Assembly: GCA_965112735.1 (NCBI GenBank)
Contig: OZ218951.1
Coordinates: forward strand, 5,828,001-5,892,000
Direction of reading: 5' to 3'
Length of the DNA: 64,000 nt
DNA from: Phaeosaccion multiseriatum
Taxonomy: Eukaryota > Ochrophyta, other classes
A program made the position numbers and the translations under genes. Numbering within the stretch: position 1 is the first letter of the stretch; the number at the start of each line of letters is the position of its first letter. The notes under the pieces are model-generated. The model worked only from the letters and a program-made list of their open reading frames with translations, made no database searches and had not been told where the DNA came from. Positions 34,484-46,459 of the stretch are shown piece after piece.

Positions 34484-36891
34484 ATGATGCAGGTATTAAT
34501 ACTCGTCGCTCAATGGTTTCCCGTGCGAGAGCTGTGGGGCGTGTGTAAGGAGCTGGAGCAAGTCACTCCCAGAGGTGTGGTGCTGCCCCTAATCGTGTCT
34601 GTCGCGGGTTGGAGAGTGCAGGCGATGCGCTTCCCTGTCCACCGCGTTCGGGTTGAGACGCGTCGGCTAAGGCTCCTCTTGGCTTTGAAGCCAAAGGCTC
34701 TTGGAGGAAAAGGAAAATGTCCAGGCAAAGGTCAGCAGGAGGGGAAGCCGCCGCATCCAGAAGGCCATCAGGAGGAGGAGCAGCAGCAGGAACGACGTCC
34801 TGGCGTTCTGCGCTCTCCCCCATTGCCGCTGATGCTGGAGACCGTCTTTGCGCACCTCCCCGACCTCCCACAGCTCGAGCTCGGCAGCGCCTTCAACTTG
34901 CCCTTGCCGCACCTTCCGCCGGGGCTGCAGAAGCTCACCTTTGACCCGGTTAGTACTAAGTTGTACGCGTCGCGTCCGTCGTTACCTCCCCTACTGCAAA
35001 GTCTCACACGAGACTAGTGAGTAGTGACGGCATGGTCTATGGTTTAGCTTCGACGCATACCCTCACAGACTGCCTGTACTTCAGCAGTATCGCACTTCCT
35101 CCTAGGCACTAGGCGAAATTGTCTTCTTGAGGAGGTGTTCCTTGTCCCTACTGCTCCGTGTACATCCGCTCCCTCGGACTCGCATGCCACGCGCGTATGC
35201 CTCTCACATGTGTCTCACATGCCCCCCTCTCTTTCCCCCCTCCTCCTTCCCCTTCCTTGCTGCCGCGGGCTCTTGGTTGCCTGCAGACGGCTGCAGGGGT
35301 GTTTAATCATCGCTTGCGCCTGCCACGATCCCTGAGGGCAGTCACTTTCGCGGGTCATTTCGACCAGCCGATTCAGCAGCAGCAGCTGCAGCAGCAGCAG
35401 CAGCAGCCGGAGGAGGAGGAGGAGGAGGAGGGACTCCTGCCTCAGAGCCTCACCAGAGTTGTTTTTGGCTCTGCCTTCGACCAAGCACTGCGCTCTCCTC
35501 TGCCCCCTCTGTTGCAGGAGCTTGTGCTGGGCTTCTCCTTCAACTCACCCCTGCCCGTCCTGCCACACACCCTCAAGAGACTCATCTTCGGCAACAAGTA
35601 CGTGTCTGTCTCTAAGTGTGAGTGCTAGTGTGGTGGCCTTGACCCACATACCCTGATGAGCCCCTCTCCTCCCCTCCCCTGCAGCTTCAACCAACCCAAC
35701 GTGGTGCTCCCTCCCCTTCTGGAGGACGTCAAGTGGGGCTACGACTTCTCGCACCCCGTCCTCCTCCCCCCCAGTCTCAAGCGGTGCGTGTTCGGAGCAC
35801 TTTTCAACGAGCCTTTGGTGCTGCCGGACGGCCTCGAGACCTTGGCCCTGGGGCGGTGCTTCAACCAAGCCCTCCTTGTTGAAGTGCCTGCTGGCCTTGA
35901 GCCAACGCGCGTTGAACCGATTGACCCGAAGCACGCCCCCGGCCGTGGGCTCGTCAAGGCTGGCAGTGAAGCGACCCCCAGGCCTTCATCCTGCAGCACC
36001 CCTCAGAAGGACCCAATCTTGTCAGATGCAAGCAGCAGCACCGTCAGCGCCGCCGCCACTGCCAAGGAGGAGGGGGAGGAGGAGGAGGAAGAGGAGGAGG
36101 AAGAGGAGGAGGGGGAGGGGGAGGAGAGTTGCCAGGGCTGGCAGCAGGCTCGCTCGAGCAGGCAAGGACGGCGCCCCCTCGTGCCCGGGGGGGGGGCGGG
36201 ATCAGGCTCTGCACGCAGCTCCCTCGTGGCCGGGATGCCTCGCTCCCTGCGGAAACTTGTCTGTGGCCACCGCATGGATGGGGAGCAGCTGCATCTACAC
36301 CACCCTACGCCCAGCGGCACCACCATCACCAGTTGGTCGTCCAGGAGCATTAGTAGCAACAGAAGTGTGAGTGGGGCAATAATGAGTAGCAGCACGGGAA
36401 GAGGCGAGAAGAACGGCGATAGTGGTACCCCCCCGCAGCAGTTGGTGGTACAGCAGCCGGAGGGGCTGGAGGAGCTCGTGCTGGGGTATGGGTTCTCGCG
36501 GAGCCGCCCTCTCCTGTTGCCGCCCAGCTTGAAATGGATCACCGTCGTGGTGAGGCCCCAGGAGGACGAACCCCCCCCCCCTCCTCCTCCTCCTCCTTCT
36601 GTTGCTGCTGCTCATGCCGCTGGGGACATGCATGACGGCGCTGGTGGGCAAGGCGGAGGGGGGGGCGAAGGTGTGCATTTGGATGGTGGTGTTGGCGGGG
36701 GGGGCGGCGGCTTTCCCATGGAGAGGCTCTGGGGTTTGGTGCGGCAGGGAGCGCTCGACGGCGAAATTGTTGCCCGCGGTCCGCCCCTGGGGAGCAATGC
36801 GGGGGGCAAGTGGAGGCTGCCCTTGCTGCCCCTGGCTCAGAGGAAGGCACTGAGTGGACAGAGTGGACAGAGTGGGGCGGTGCTCCTGTGA
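34484..36891 (+). CDS. FNIP-repeat protein 2 (paralogue of protein 1)
   Basis: Exons 34484-34948, 35287-35597 and 35685-36891, with matching phases, give 660 residues. It begins MMQVLILVAQWFPVRELWGV, an F-box-like helix resembling that of the first FNIP protein. FNIP-type units follow: LGSAFNLPLPHLPPG, GVFNHRLRLPRSLRAVTFAG, VVFGSAFDQALRSPLPPLL, GFSFNSPLPVLPHTL, NFNQPNVVLPPLL, WGYDFSHPVLLPPSL, GALFNEPLVLPDGL and ALGRCFNQALL. The repeats are interrupted by Gln, Glu, Ser and Pro runs encoded by microsatellites, so this copy is twice as long as the other. One low-complexity insertion contains the dispersed 18-bp motif, read as QQLVVQQ. It is probably a scaffold or ubiquitin-ligase adaptor by analogy with Dictyostelium FNIP/F-box proteins. 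Confidence 0.8.
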
Positions 36892-38259
36892 AGTGGTGCG
36901 ACAGAGCGGAGCGCATGGCGGTACAGTATAGTAGGAGGGAGAGCCAAGCTGGGGGAGAGGTGTGGGGGGGGAGAGGGGGCATGAGGCGGGCCGACGCACA
37001 CCAGGCGGAGGGCAGCGAGGGGAGGCAGGAGGGGGCGATCAAGAGGCCAGACCAACCCCCCACCCCTCATGGAGGGTTTCGGACCTTTGTGGTGCGGTTG
37101 GCTGAGTACCCGCTAGCTCAACCGCCCGCCCCTCTGCTTTGGATCGTCGCTCCTCCATACCGCAATGTCGGCAGCTGCGAGGCCCGGGCGAGAGGGTGGG
37201 CATTATTCCCTGCTTTAGACCGTCGCTCATCTTACATGTACACATGTCATCACGATGTTGCCCGAAAGGGTCCGGGCGAGGCGTTGGGCAGTAATTTTGG
37301 ATAGAAATAAAGAAATTAGCCAATAATTGGCTTATTCGACCGAGGGTGAAAGCGAGTTTCGTTTGCCTTTTTTTCAACAACAACAAACACACGAGAGAAA
37401 ACCAAGAGCTTACCTGCAGAGAAACTGTCCACAGCAACAGAAGAGGCAGCAGTAGCGACAGAGGGGGAGTGTCACTGGAGCGGAGTTTGCAGCACCAGGC
37501 TAACACAAGGTGGGGTTAGAAGCGCAATTGCAACAGTCACTTGGTTGGGCGAGGAAGGGGGCCGAGTGCAGCGGTACTGCGTAGAAGACGGCCGGGAAGT
37601 TCGAAGTAGTGGCAGTAGGGATGTTGCTGATCAAAGCATGAGGTTCTTGTGCCGACGCAGGTCGATAGGGAGGAGGTGTTCGCTACAATGAACTGGAAGC
37701 CCCACAACCCTCCCCCCCCCTTTAGCTGTGTCAATCCGTCATAGCGGACAAATGGGTCTCAGGGAAGGGGAGCATGCGTATTAGGAGAAGGTTGACGCCA
37801 GAAGGAGAGAGAGGGTGGAAGGTGGTGTCTCTGCCCGGGCGCGCGGCAATGTAGGCCGCATGTTCGAGGCAACAGTCAACATCTCTGGAGTTGGTTAGGA
37901 CGGACTTTGTTGTTTCGATTCAAGCGGTGCAAAGGCCCCTTTTTGAAGGGATTGGCCGATACAGCCTCGAGATGCTCGAGTGTCTGTATATCAGTGGCGA
38001 CGACTTGCAGGCTCGTTTGGTTTGGCATGTAACGTCAGTCAGCCATGTGGTTGTTATTCTCCCCCCCCTCTCAGTTCTCTTACACATCTTCCTCTTGCTT
38101 GCCTCTCATGGGCACTGCCCGCAACAGGAAGGCAAAGGAATCAGTGCAGCAGCTGATTGGAGAAAAGAGAGGGAAGAGGGGGAGAGAGTAGGCCTGAGTG
38201 CTAGGCGAAGAGAGAGACACACACGGAGAGACAACAGACTGAGAGAGAGAGAGGGCACG
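36892..38259. other. Intergenic, FNIP protein 2 to kinase
   Basis: No gene is supported. An imperfect tandem duplication of about 75 bp lies near 37132-37300: CTGCTTTGGATCGTCGCTC and CTGCTTTAGACCGTCGCTC, each followed by a CCGGGCGAG-GGGCA(T/G) phrase. The last few hundred bases are the kinase 5' region. Confidence 0.5.
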
Positions 38260-41200
38260 ATGGTGAAGAAGGTGGGCAAGTATGAGATCGGCAAGACCAT
38301 CGGGGAGGGTACCTTCGGCAAGGTGAAGATGGCAGTCAATACGGAGACGGGGGAGCGCGTGGCCATCAAGGTGCTGGACAAGAGCATCATTCAGAAGCAG
38401 AACATGGGCGCACAGGTGCGGTAGGAAGGGAAGAGAAGAGGTATATGGGCGTAAAAGCAAATGGAATAGGCAGGGAGGAGGGCTGGCAGTGGATGGCAGT
38501 GCATGGCAGTGGATTGGGGGGCTTGCGTGGTGCCACTCAGGGTCGGCTCTGCTCTGCGCTCCATGCAAGGAAGGGCCCAGTTGGAAGGGCCAAAATGGCG
38601 AGAGGGGACCAGGCTAGGCGGGCAGCCCCTGAGGCCTTGAACTCATCTCTCCCCCTTTCAGGCCTCACGCACTTGTCCGCCCGCCCCGTTGCCATACGCC
38701 TTCTGCCTTCTCTCATCTCTCCCCCTTTCCCCTGCCCCTGCCCCTGTCTGCCTCCCCCCTCAGGTCAAGCGCGAGATTTCCATCATGAAACTCGTGCGGC
38801 ACAAGTACGTTGTTCAATTGAAGGAGGTGCTGGCCAGCAGCAGCAAGATCTTCCTCGTGTGCCAGCTCATCACAGGGGGGGAGCTCTTCGACAAGATTGT
38901 GGAGAAGCAGGTGGGTGGGGAGGGGGGGAAGTGTGGAGCTGCGCGCAGGGTAGAGGTGTCTGGGTGGGGCAGGGTAGAGGTATACGGTAGGGCCGTGGGT
39001 GGACAGCCGTGCGTGTTTGCGTCTCTGTCCTCTCTGTTCTCTGCCGTATGCGCTGGCTCTGTGCTGGCCTTTTCTTGTCCCCTACTCCTCCCTTCCTCTT
39101 GTCACTCACCATGCTGTGCGGTGTCGTATCACCAATCGTTGTCCTGTCCTGTGCTGTGCTCTGCTATGCTGCAGCGCTTTACGGAGGACGAGGCCCGCTT
39201 CTACTTCCGCCAGATCGTGTGCGGCGTGCAGTACTGCCACATGAAGGGCGTCTGCCACAGAGACCTCAAGGTGCAGGGGTGGCAGTCTATGAGGAGGGGG
39301 GGGTGGCACTGGACGGGGAGGGGTGAGGTGGAGGAGGATGGCACTGGACGAGACCGAGGAGGAGGGGAGCAGGGGAGCAGGGGGAGGAGAGTACTATGTT
39401 CCATCTGATACCAACTCACCCCTGCCCTCTGCCTTTGTGCCTGCTCTGCATCCCTCTGTCTGTATGCCGCTCTACATCCCTGTCCATGTACCTCTGCCCC
39501 GCCTACCTGCCCAGCCCGAGAACATCCTTTTGGACGGCGGCGGCAACGTGAAGATCAGCGACTTTGGGCTGTCCAACCTCTACTCGGGGGGAGACGACGA
39601 GGCCCTCAAGCTGCTGCACACCACCTGCGGTGAGTCAGTCAGCCCATAGGCCGGACAGGCGTATGGGCAGGCAGGAGGGCAAGTAGGGAGGGGGGGAGGG
39701 AGGGAGGAGAGAGAAGAGAGGGAGGGAGGCCAGGAAGAAGTCAGGCAGGTAGGCAGACAGACAGACAGACAGACAGACAGACAGGCAGGCAGACAGTCTC
39801 ATGACTTGGGCTTCTCTCGTTCGCTCATTCCAGCCTCACGCACGCACGCACTCTCTCTCTCCTCCCCCACCCTCCATGACCCACTCACTCACTACCACCA
39901 CCCGCTCACTCGCTCACTCACTCACTCACTCACTCACTACCACCACCCGCTCACTCACTCACTCACTCACTCACTACCACCACCCGCTCACTCACTCACT
40001 CACTCACTCACTATCACCACCCGCTCACTCACGTGTGCCCACCCACTCAGGCACACCCAACTACGTTGCCCCTGAGGTGCTTGCGGACAAGGGCTACGAG
40101 GGCACTTTGGCCGACGTGTGGAGCATGGGGGTGATCTTGTACGTGCTGCTGGCAGGCTTCCTCCCCTTCGACGAACCCTCCATGTCCACCCTCTTTCGGA
40201 AGATCCAGGCCGCCGAGTTCTCCTACCCGCGTTGGTTCTCCGACGATGTGCGCAGCCTGATCGACGCCATCTTGGTGCCCGACCCCAAGCTTCGCATGAA
40301 CATCGATCAGGTCAAGAGCCACGCCTGGTACCTTGTGGGGGATCCCCCTGAGGACCCGCAGGACGGAGCGGATACGGGAACGGCGGGGGGAGAGAAGGGG
40401 GCGGAGGGCGCAGAGGGAGCAGAGGGAGCGGTGCAGGGGGAGCCCACGGCCATGCAGATGGAGAACGCCGTGCAGGTGAGAGTGCGGTGAGGGACAGGGG
40501 GGGGGGGGCAGTTTGAGTTTGGGTTGAGGTGGGTGGGTGGCTGATGGGTGGGTGGGAATGGCTCTCGACGTGTCTAAGAGGCCCCTTGGCTCCCAATCGT
40601 GTTGTCACATTCTCTTGTATCACTCTTGGACTTGCTTCACATTAACTTGGACTACACACACACTTTTGGTTAGTTTCGTACTCAGTTGGACTATACTTGT
40701 TTTGCGTAGTGTGGAGGCAACCAAACCTGCCTTATGCCCCGCCTTATTGCCTTATGTCAATCAAAGCCAAAGCGTACACTACTACTTCGTATCCGCACTC
40801 ACTCGCGCCAACGCTGCACACCGCACCCCAACTCCAACCACGATGGTACCCAACCACTTACAGGAGGGCGTGGAGGCGGAGAAGATGGAGGTGGACACCC
40901 CTGCGGCCCCGCCAACTGTGACCGGCATGCAGAGCATCAACGCGGCAGGCAAGCGCGGCTCCGTGCGGCTCAACACCTTCGAGACGCTGCTGCCCGCTTC
41001 GGACATCCTTACCAAGGTGGGTGGGCCGTTCATTGACTTGTGGTGCTGAGGAGGAGAACCGAAGGCAGAAGCGTTGCTTCACTCTCTGGGAAGAGCTGCT
41101 GGAGAAAAGGCACATAGGCAGGCGTGCGGGTACATGGGTAGGTTGGCATACGCAGACACTGACACTGAAACTGGACCTGCGACTGCAACAGGTGGGCGAC

Positions 41201-41692
41201 GCTTTGCAAGAGCTGGGGTGCGAGCTGCGCGTGTTCGAGGAGAGCAACAAGATCAAGAGCTGCCTGATGACGGATAGAGGCATGATCGGGGTGGTGATTC
41301 AGATCTTCATCAGTGAGCAGGAAGGAGGCGCCAACGTGGTGGAGGTGCGCAGGGGCAAGGGGGACAACCTCGAGTTCAGCAAGGTGAGTTTGAGTTGCAA
41401 CTTGCTGCAGTTGCAGTTTGAGTTTCAGGCTAGATGTAAGTTGTGGTGCCCCAGGTCCCCTCGCCCTCGCGCCACTCCTGCGCTGTGATGCAAAGGCCCC
41501 CTCTCAGGCTCTCACCGTGTGCCCCGTAAGTAACCCCCCCCCCCCCCCAACCCTCCTGCCATGCGCTGCCATCTCTCTCTCTCTCTCTCTCTTGTCCTCA
41601 AGTTCTACAAGAAGCTGATGGAGGAGAAGCTTCACGGCATGGTCCACAAGACGCCCCTGGAGAGCGAGGACATCGGGGCACAGCCCGTGTGA
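38260..41692 (+). CDS. CIPK/SnRK3-like Ser/Thr protein kinase
   Basis: A CAMK-group kinase resembling plant CIPKs, which are activated by calcineurin-B-like calcium sensors and regulate ion transport. Eight exons: 38260-38415, 38764-38910, 39175-39270, 39515-39629, 40051-40475, 40864-41016, 41192-41383 and 41603-41692. All phases match, giving 457 residues. Visible elements: Gly loop GEGTFGKVK (15-23), VAIK with Lys37, HRDLKPEN (129-136, catalytic Asp131), DFG (149-151), activation segment [20 protein letters not shown] and [19 protein letters not shown]. The C-terminal 130 residues hold a short NAF-like segment ([14 protein letters not shown]) and a KA1-like domain ([36 protein letters not shown]). 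The NAF match is weak, so an AMPK/SnRK1-like or brain-specific-kinase-like origin is possible. A copy of the dispersed CACCAA motif lies in the intron before exon 3. Confidence 0.9.
39885..40046. repeat. Higher-order CTCA / TACCACCACCCG array
   Basis: Runs of CTCACTCA alternate with TACCACCACCCG in units of roughly 30-40 bp, repeated about four times, ending at the 3' splice site of kinase exon 5. A (CAGA)n run lies just upstream near 39755-39800. Confidence 0.9.
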
Positions 41693-43337
41693 GAGAATGG
41701 ATGGTAGTGGATGGATGGGGGGAGAGCGAGGACCAAGGGGAACAGCCTGTCTGAGCGAAGGAGTGAGTCGAAGGAAGGGAAAAGAGCGAAGGAGTGAGTC
41801 GAAGGAAGGGAAAAGAGTACCGCAATCTCTGCCTGCTCCGCGGAGGGGAGGGAGAGGGGAGAGGGAGTTTTTTTAGTGTTGTGTGTGGGTGCGTGCATGC
41901 GTGTGTGGATTTTGTGGATTTGGAAGGGCAGAGGAGAGGGGGGCGCTAAGCGCTGGGCAGCAGCAGCAGCAGAGGCAGCAGAGTGAGAGGGGAGTGAGCG
42001 CCATGTGGCAGCATATGGGAGATGGGGCAAGAGAGAAGAAAGAGGGAGGCCAAGTTTTGGTAGAGGCAGGGTACACCCCAGCAGAGGAGAGGGCTGGCTG
42101 GCGGGATGTGTGGCATGCCGTGTGTGTGTGTGTGCGTGCGTGTGTGCGTGCGTGCGTTGTAGGGATACTCGTGTTCCGAGAGGCGAGTATTTGCTAATTG
42201 GGGGGAGGGAAAGGAGGGGGAGGCGGAGGCAGGGGAGGCCCTGACACGACTGACACCGACCGCTCCCGATAGGGTATAGGGCCCCGTCATCGGTTGCCAT
42301 CGCTGCTTCCTTTCGGAGCGGTGAATGGCCTCGAGCCGGCATACAGTATGCAAGGAAGGAGGGGAGGGGGGGAAGGGTGGGTGGACATCACAGGGCCCAG
42401 GCTGGTGCAACGACGGTACCGAACTGAGACAGGCAGAGACTCGATACACCTGCTGGCAGATACACCTGCTGGCAGACCCGATAGGGGGGGGGGGGGAGAA
42501 GCGACGAGAGAGGAGACCAGCAGACCATTGATTGGACCATTTCGTTTTCCCTTTGGAAAGCAAAAGGCGCCCCTTCGCACCTCCGTCCCTCCGAAGTACA
42601 GCAAACAGCAAATATTATCACATTCGATTTCTCACCGCGAGGGCTCCTCTCCTTGCTCAACAAGCGCTCACTCACTCAGCCCACTATCACTCTCTATTGC
42701 AGTGGACCCCCCCCCGGCCTGTCGTGCCTCCCTCCCTCTGAAGTCAACAAATACCCCTCCCTCCCTCCCGCGTGGTGGCTGGTGCACTCCCTCACTGGGG
42801 AGAGGCGAGCGTTGCAGAGCCGCTGCCGTGCAGAAGGCGAAGGCCATAGACAGGCCATCGACAGGCCATCGACAGGTTGAAGACAGGCCGTCTTTGTGAC
42901 ATCCTGTGTCCTCCCACACCTCTCTGTTAGCTAAGCCTCTACAAGAAAGTATTCTATGCCAAGGCTCTGCAGCCTGCGCTTTCACTCAAGCAAACGCCTC
43001 CATAAGCATCAACTGAGCTGTGCTGAGGCCGCGGGTTTCCTTTCTTTTATGTCCCCTCTGTACTTGTGTAAACCAAAGCGGTGCGTCTCTGTTGCCGCGA
43101 TGAGCCCCGCCGCCCTCTCCTCTCCTCCCCTCTGTTAGGAAGGAAGGAAGAAGGCCCACCCGGGGGGTTAAAAGGCTAAAAGTAAAAAATAGTGTTCCTA
43201 TTCCATTTCTATCAACTTGTAACTTAAATTACCCCCCCCCCCCCCACTCTGCCTGCCAGTGCCTGACCCTGTCGGTCGTTGCCGATGGCAGTCGACGATC
43301 TATCGGGATTGAGAGAGCGCTGCTGGCCTATACTATT
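41693..43337. other. Convergent intergenic region, kinase / TerC
   Basis: 1.6 kb with no supported gene. It includes a duplicated phrase near 41757-41820 (GAAGGAGTGAGTCGAAGGAA, twice), a duplicated GATACACCTGCTGGCAGA near 42440-42480 and a GACAGGCCATC triplication near 42845-42885. Poly-C and poly-G runs are present. Confidence 0.5.
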
Positions 43338-44945
43338 TACTTCTTGACCGCCCCCCTCCTGTTCTCATATATGCTCATGAAAGTTCCTGGGGGATGGGGG
43401 GGGGTGGCAGTAAGGCAATGAATGGGTGAGGTTCGACTCCTCAGCAAGCAAGTCAACAAGTGAGCATGTGAATTAACACGTGGACGAGTAAGTCAACAAC
43501 TCACCTCCGCCCAGGATGAGCATGACGATGCTGAGGGAGAGGGCGATGTCTATCTCGTAATGGAAGTACTCGAAGGCCATCTTGGTGCCCACGAAGCCGA
43601 GCACCAGCGCCACGGCGGGCTTGAGATAAGGAAGGTCGGTGATGGCGTGGGCCACCAGGGTGTACAGCGACCGGAGGGCCGCGATGGCGAACACATTGCT
43701 CGCGAAGATGATCATGGGGTCCTTTGGGGGGGGGGGGGTGACCCAAATTTAGGTAGGAGGAGGGGGTGGGGGTGAGGGGGGAGAAGGGGAATGAGGGGGT
43801 GGGGGTGAGGGGGGAGAAGGGGAAGGAGGAGGAGGAGGAGGAGGAGGAGGAGGAGGAGGAGGAGGGGTTGAGGTTAGGTAATATTAGGAAAGAGAGGGAA
43901 GGGCGCAGAGGGTTGACGCGATGGCACTTCAGGCAGGCTACTTGACGAGTAACCGCAGCGAACAAGCCACAACTCTTGAGCGTGCGATGAAGCTTCATAC
44001 CTTGCTGACCCCCATGACGGCGGGGATGGAGTCCACCGCGAACACAAAGTCGGTGAGCTCGATGCACACGAGGCAAAGCAGCAGCGGGGTGGCTCTCTTG
44101 GCCCCGTCCTTGAAGGTGAAGAACTTCTCCTCGTCGTAATAGTCCACAGACTTGACGAAGTAGCGGCTCACCTAAGGAGGGGGGGGGGTTGAGTGCTAGT
44201 GTTGTGTGCAGCCTTGACTGGCCCATATGCCCATCATTCACACATGTGAGTGCTAGTGTCGTGGCCATGACCCACACGCCATGTACAGGATGGGAACAGA
44301 CTTCTCGAGAATGTGAGTGCTAGTGCTGTACGTAAGCAGTGTGAGTGCTAGTACTGTGTGAGCTATGCGTCACACCCGTGCCCCTCTGAGCCTCTCGCCT
44401 GCCTTGAAGGTCATGTTGTCCCTCAGCCACACCACAGCCTCTAACAAGTTGTGTCTACAAGTGCCTCTATTGCCTACCTTGAGAATCATATTGTCCCCGA
44501 GCTCGTCCTCGTGACTTTCCTTCTCCGTCAGAAGCTTCACTGACGACACAATCAGGATGGCTGGAAGCATACGGGCGGTGATGGGGAGGAGCATATGGGG
44601 TGGGTGGGTGGTGATGAGGGTGTTGATGGGTGTGTTGATGTCGGTTGGTGCTATTGCTCGGCGGTCGCATGAGGGGGAGAGACCCCGCCTTCCTTCTACA
44701 GCACCTCTCGGGCCTTGTGTACTCACCTGCAAAGAGCAGAATGACGGATCGGAAGCGCTGAATGGCCGCCACCCCCACCCCAATCATGACTGCGCGCATC
44801 CCCACAGCGCCAATGATGCCCCACGACAGCACGCGGCTCTGTCAGCACAGTAAGGCAGTGAGGGGTCAGCACAGTAAGGCAGTGAGGGGGAGGGTGTAGG
44901 AAGGGAGAGAGAGGAGGGAAAACAGGGAGAGGGGCAGAAACCCAT

Positions 44946-44976
<31 letters not shown>

Positions 44977-46094
44977 AGAAGGGAAGAAAGAAGATGGGAA
45001 ATACAGAGAGGATGTCAGAGAAGGTGAGAGAATGTGAGTCCCGAAGCAGCACTGCCATACAGCAACCCTCGTCCTCGGGCTGACTTTGCAACAAGCAGGT
45101 GTGCAGGCCCCTCCCCCACCTGCAGCTTGGCGGGAACTTTGAAGTACTCGAAGAGCAGGATGAACACGAAGAGGTTATCCACAGACAAAGACTGCTCCAC
45201 CAGGTACCCAGCGAAGAACTCGAGGGCAGACTGGCGACCGTTCACCACCAACACGCCGATGCCGAACGCCACGGCTGAGGGACGAGGGGTGGGGGGGAGT
45301 CGGGTGGGAACAATGTGGTTGGGTAGTAGTGTCGTGAGATGCGCCTGAGCCTATGCGTCGCGCCCCGGTCACACGCCTTCCCGCAGTCTCTGTCCATTTG
45401 TCTCAAACACACGTCCTGATTCGCTCTTTGTCGCTCACTCTCTGCTCTCTCCCTCCTTCACACACACATTCTCACCTGAGAGCACAACGACGACAGTCTT
45501 GAGTACCGCCGTCCTGTACTCCTTGTCCGTTGGCGGTGCCACCACCCCGTCCGGCGCTGCATTTCCACCGCCCCTCGCCATTGCCGTGCCCTGCTCCCCT
45601 GCCCCCGTCGGAATGACCCCGTCGGCCCCTGCGATTCCCCCTGCTGCCAGAGCTTCGGACTGCGACTGCAAGTCCGCCATAATATCATTCCCCATCTCCT
45701 CATCCACCCGTCCCTCCATCTGTCCTCCCTCCATCAGCCAGTTCTGCGCCTGCCCCTGCTCCTGCTCCTGCCCCTGCTCCTGCGCTGGCTCCTCTGGTGC
45801 GCCAAAGCCTCCTCCTCGCAGAGAGAGCAGCGTCCTGGATCCTCTGCTGCGTCCCAACCATGCCTCCCCCCCGATCCTCCGCTTGCCACTACCCTTGCAA
45901 AACAATGGCGAGCACGAGTGCCCCCCTGCTGCTCCTCCTCGTCCCCCTCCTCGCCCCCCTCCTCCTCCCCCTCCTGCTGCTACTGCTCCTGCCCATGTCG
46001 CTGCCTCTGCGCACGAGGAGCCGCCGTCGTTGCTAAGCAAGGACAGCCCTCCCACCGCCGCCATGCCCGCCGTCGCCTTCCATTGTCCTCGCAT
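43338..46094 (-). CDS. TerC-family integral membrane protein
   Basis: TerC/Alx family. Bacterial members handle Mn2+ or tellurite stress, and the plant homologue is a thylakoid protein needed for membrane protein insertion. Seven exons: 46094-45476, 45274-45120, 44838-44727, 44560-44478, 44171-44001, 43721-43505 and 43387-43338. All phases match, giving 468 residues. Both acidic membrane signatures are present: [20 protein letters not shown] and [19 protein letters not shown]. Several hydrophobic helices surround them ([64 protein letters not shown]). The first 190 residues are Gly/Ala/Gln-rich and weakly conserved, which suits an organelle presequence plus linker; plastid location is inferred only. 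The start at 46094 lies about 90 bp from the edge of the Crypton-like element, which therefore may have displaced the promoter. Confidence 0.9.
43808..43866. repeat. (GGA)n in a TerC intron
   Basis: An uninterrupted GGA run preceded by a duplicated GAGGGGGTGGGGGTGAGGGG phrase. It is the pyrimidine tract region of the intron in minus-strand sense. Confidence 0.88.
44188..44362. repeat. Dispersed GTGAGTGCTAGTG repeat, four copies
   Basis: Four imperfect copies of (T)GAGTGCTAGTGyyGTG lie in one TerC intron, some followed by GGCCATGACCCACA. The same phrase (GTGAGTGCTAGTGTGGTGGC, then TTGACCCACATACC) occurs at about 35617-35655 in an intron of FNIP protein 2. This is a second short interspersed family. 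Confidence 0.85.
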
Positions 46095-46186
46095 TGCACC
46101 TACTGCCTGCGCTCTACACAGGGACGTTGGTTTGGGTGCGCAAACGTGAAGTTCTCTGTAGTCCGTATGTCTAATAGTACCGTGAA

Positions 46187-46204
46187 GTGGGGCACCTGCC
46201 CCAC
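46187..46204. repeat. Left palindromic boundary site
   Basis: GTGGGGCACCTGCCCCAC, a perfect 8-bp palindrome with a 2-nt centre. A related phrase, GTGGGGCATTCTCCCCCC, follows at about 46277. It is a candidate recombinase core site. Confidence 0.6.
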
Positions 46205-46459
46205 GAAATAATTGTTTTGGATATTTTATGGGCCATAAATGCTCGTTTTTCAAGTTTTTTATCCAATATTTTTTGGTTGTGGGGCATTCTCCCCCCCCTC
46301 CCCACGTGGAGTTTATTTCATTCACAGCATCAGCATATTTGCACAGTGCAGCTATGTAAGAGGAGCAGCGGCTGCGCGGACGATACCCGGCTGTAACAGC
46401 TGATGCCAGTGGTGGGAGGGGCATCTCCCACGTGAATTTGCAGGAGAACAGAGTATACC

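Noticed and set aside
43420-43445. GAGGTTCGACTCCTC, resembling a tRNA T-arm
   Set aside because: No acceptor stem, D-arm or anticodon arm can be drawn around it, and it lies inside a phase-consistent TerC intron.
46095-46424. N-terminal extension of the TerC frame up to 46424
   Set aside because: It would run through the left palindrome into the Crypton-like element. The ATG at 46094 keeps the phase and avoids the element.
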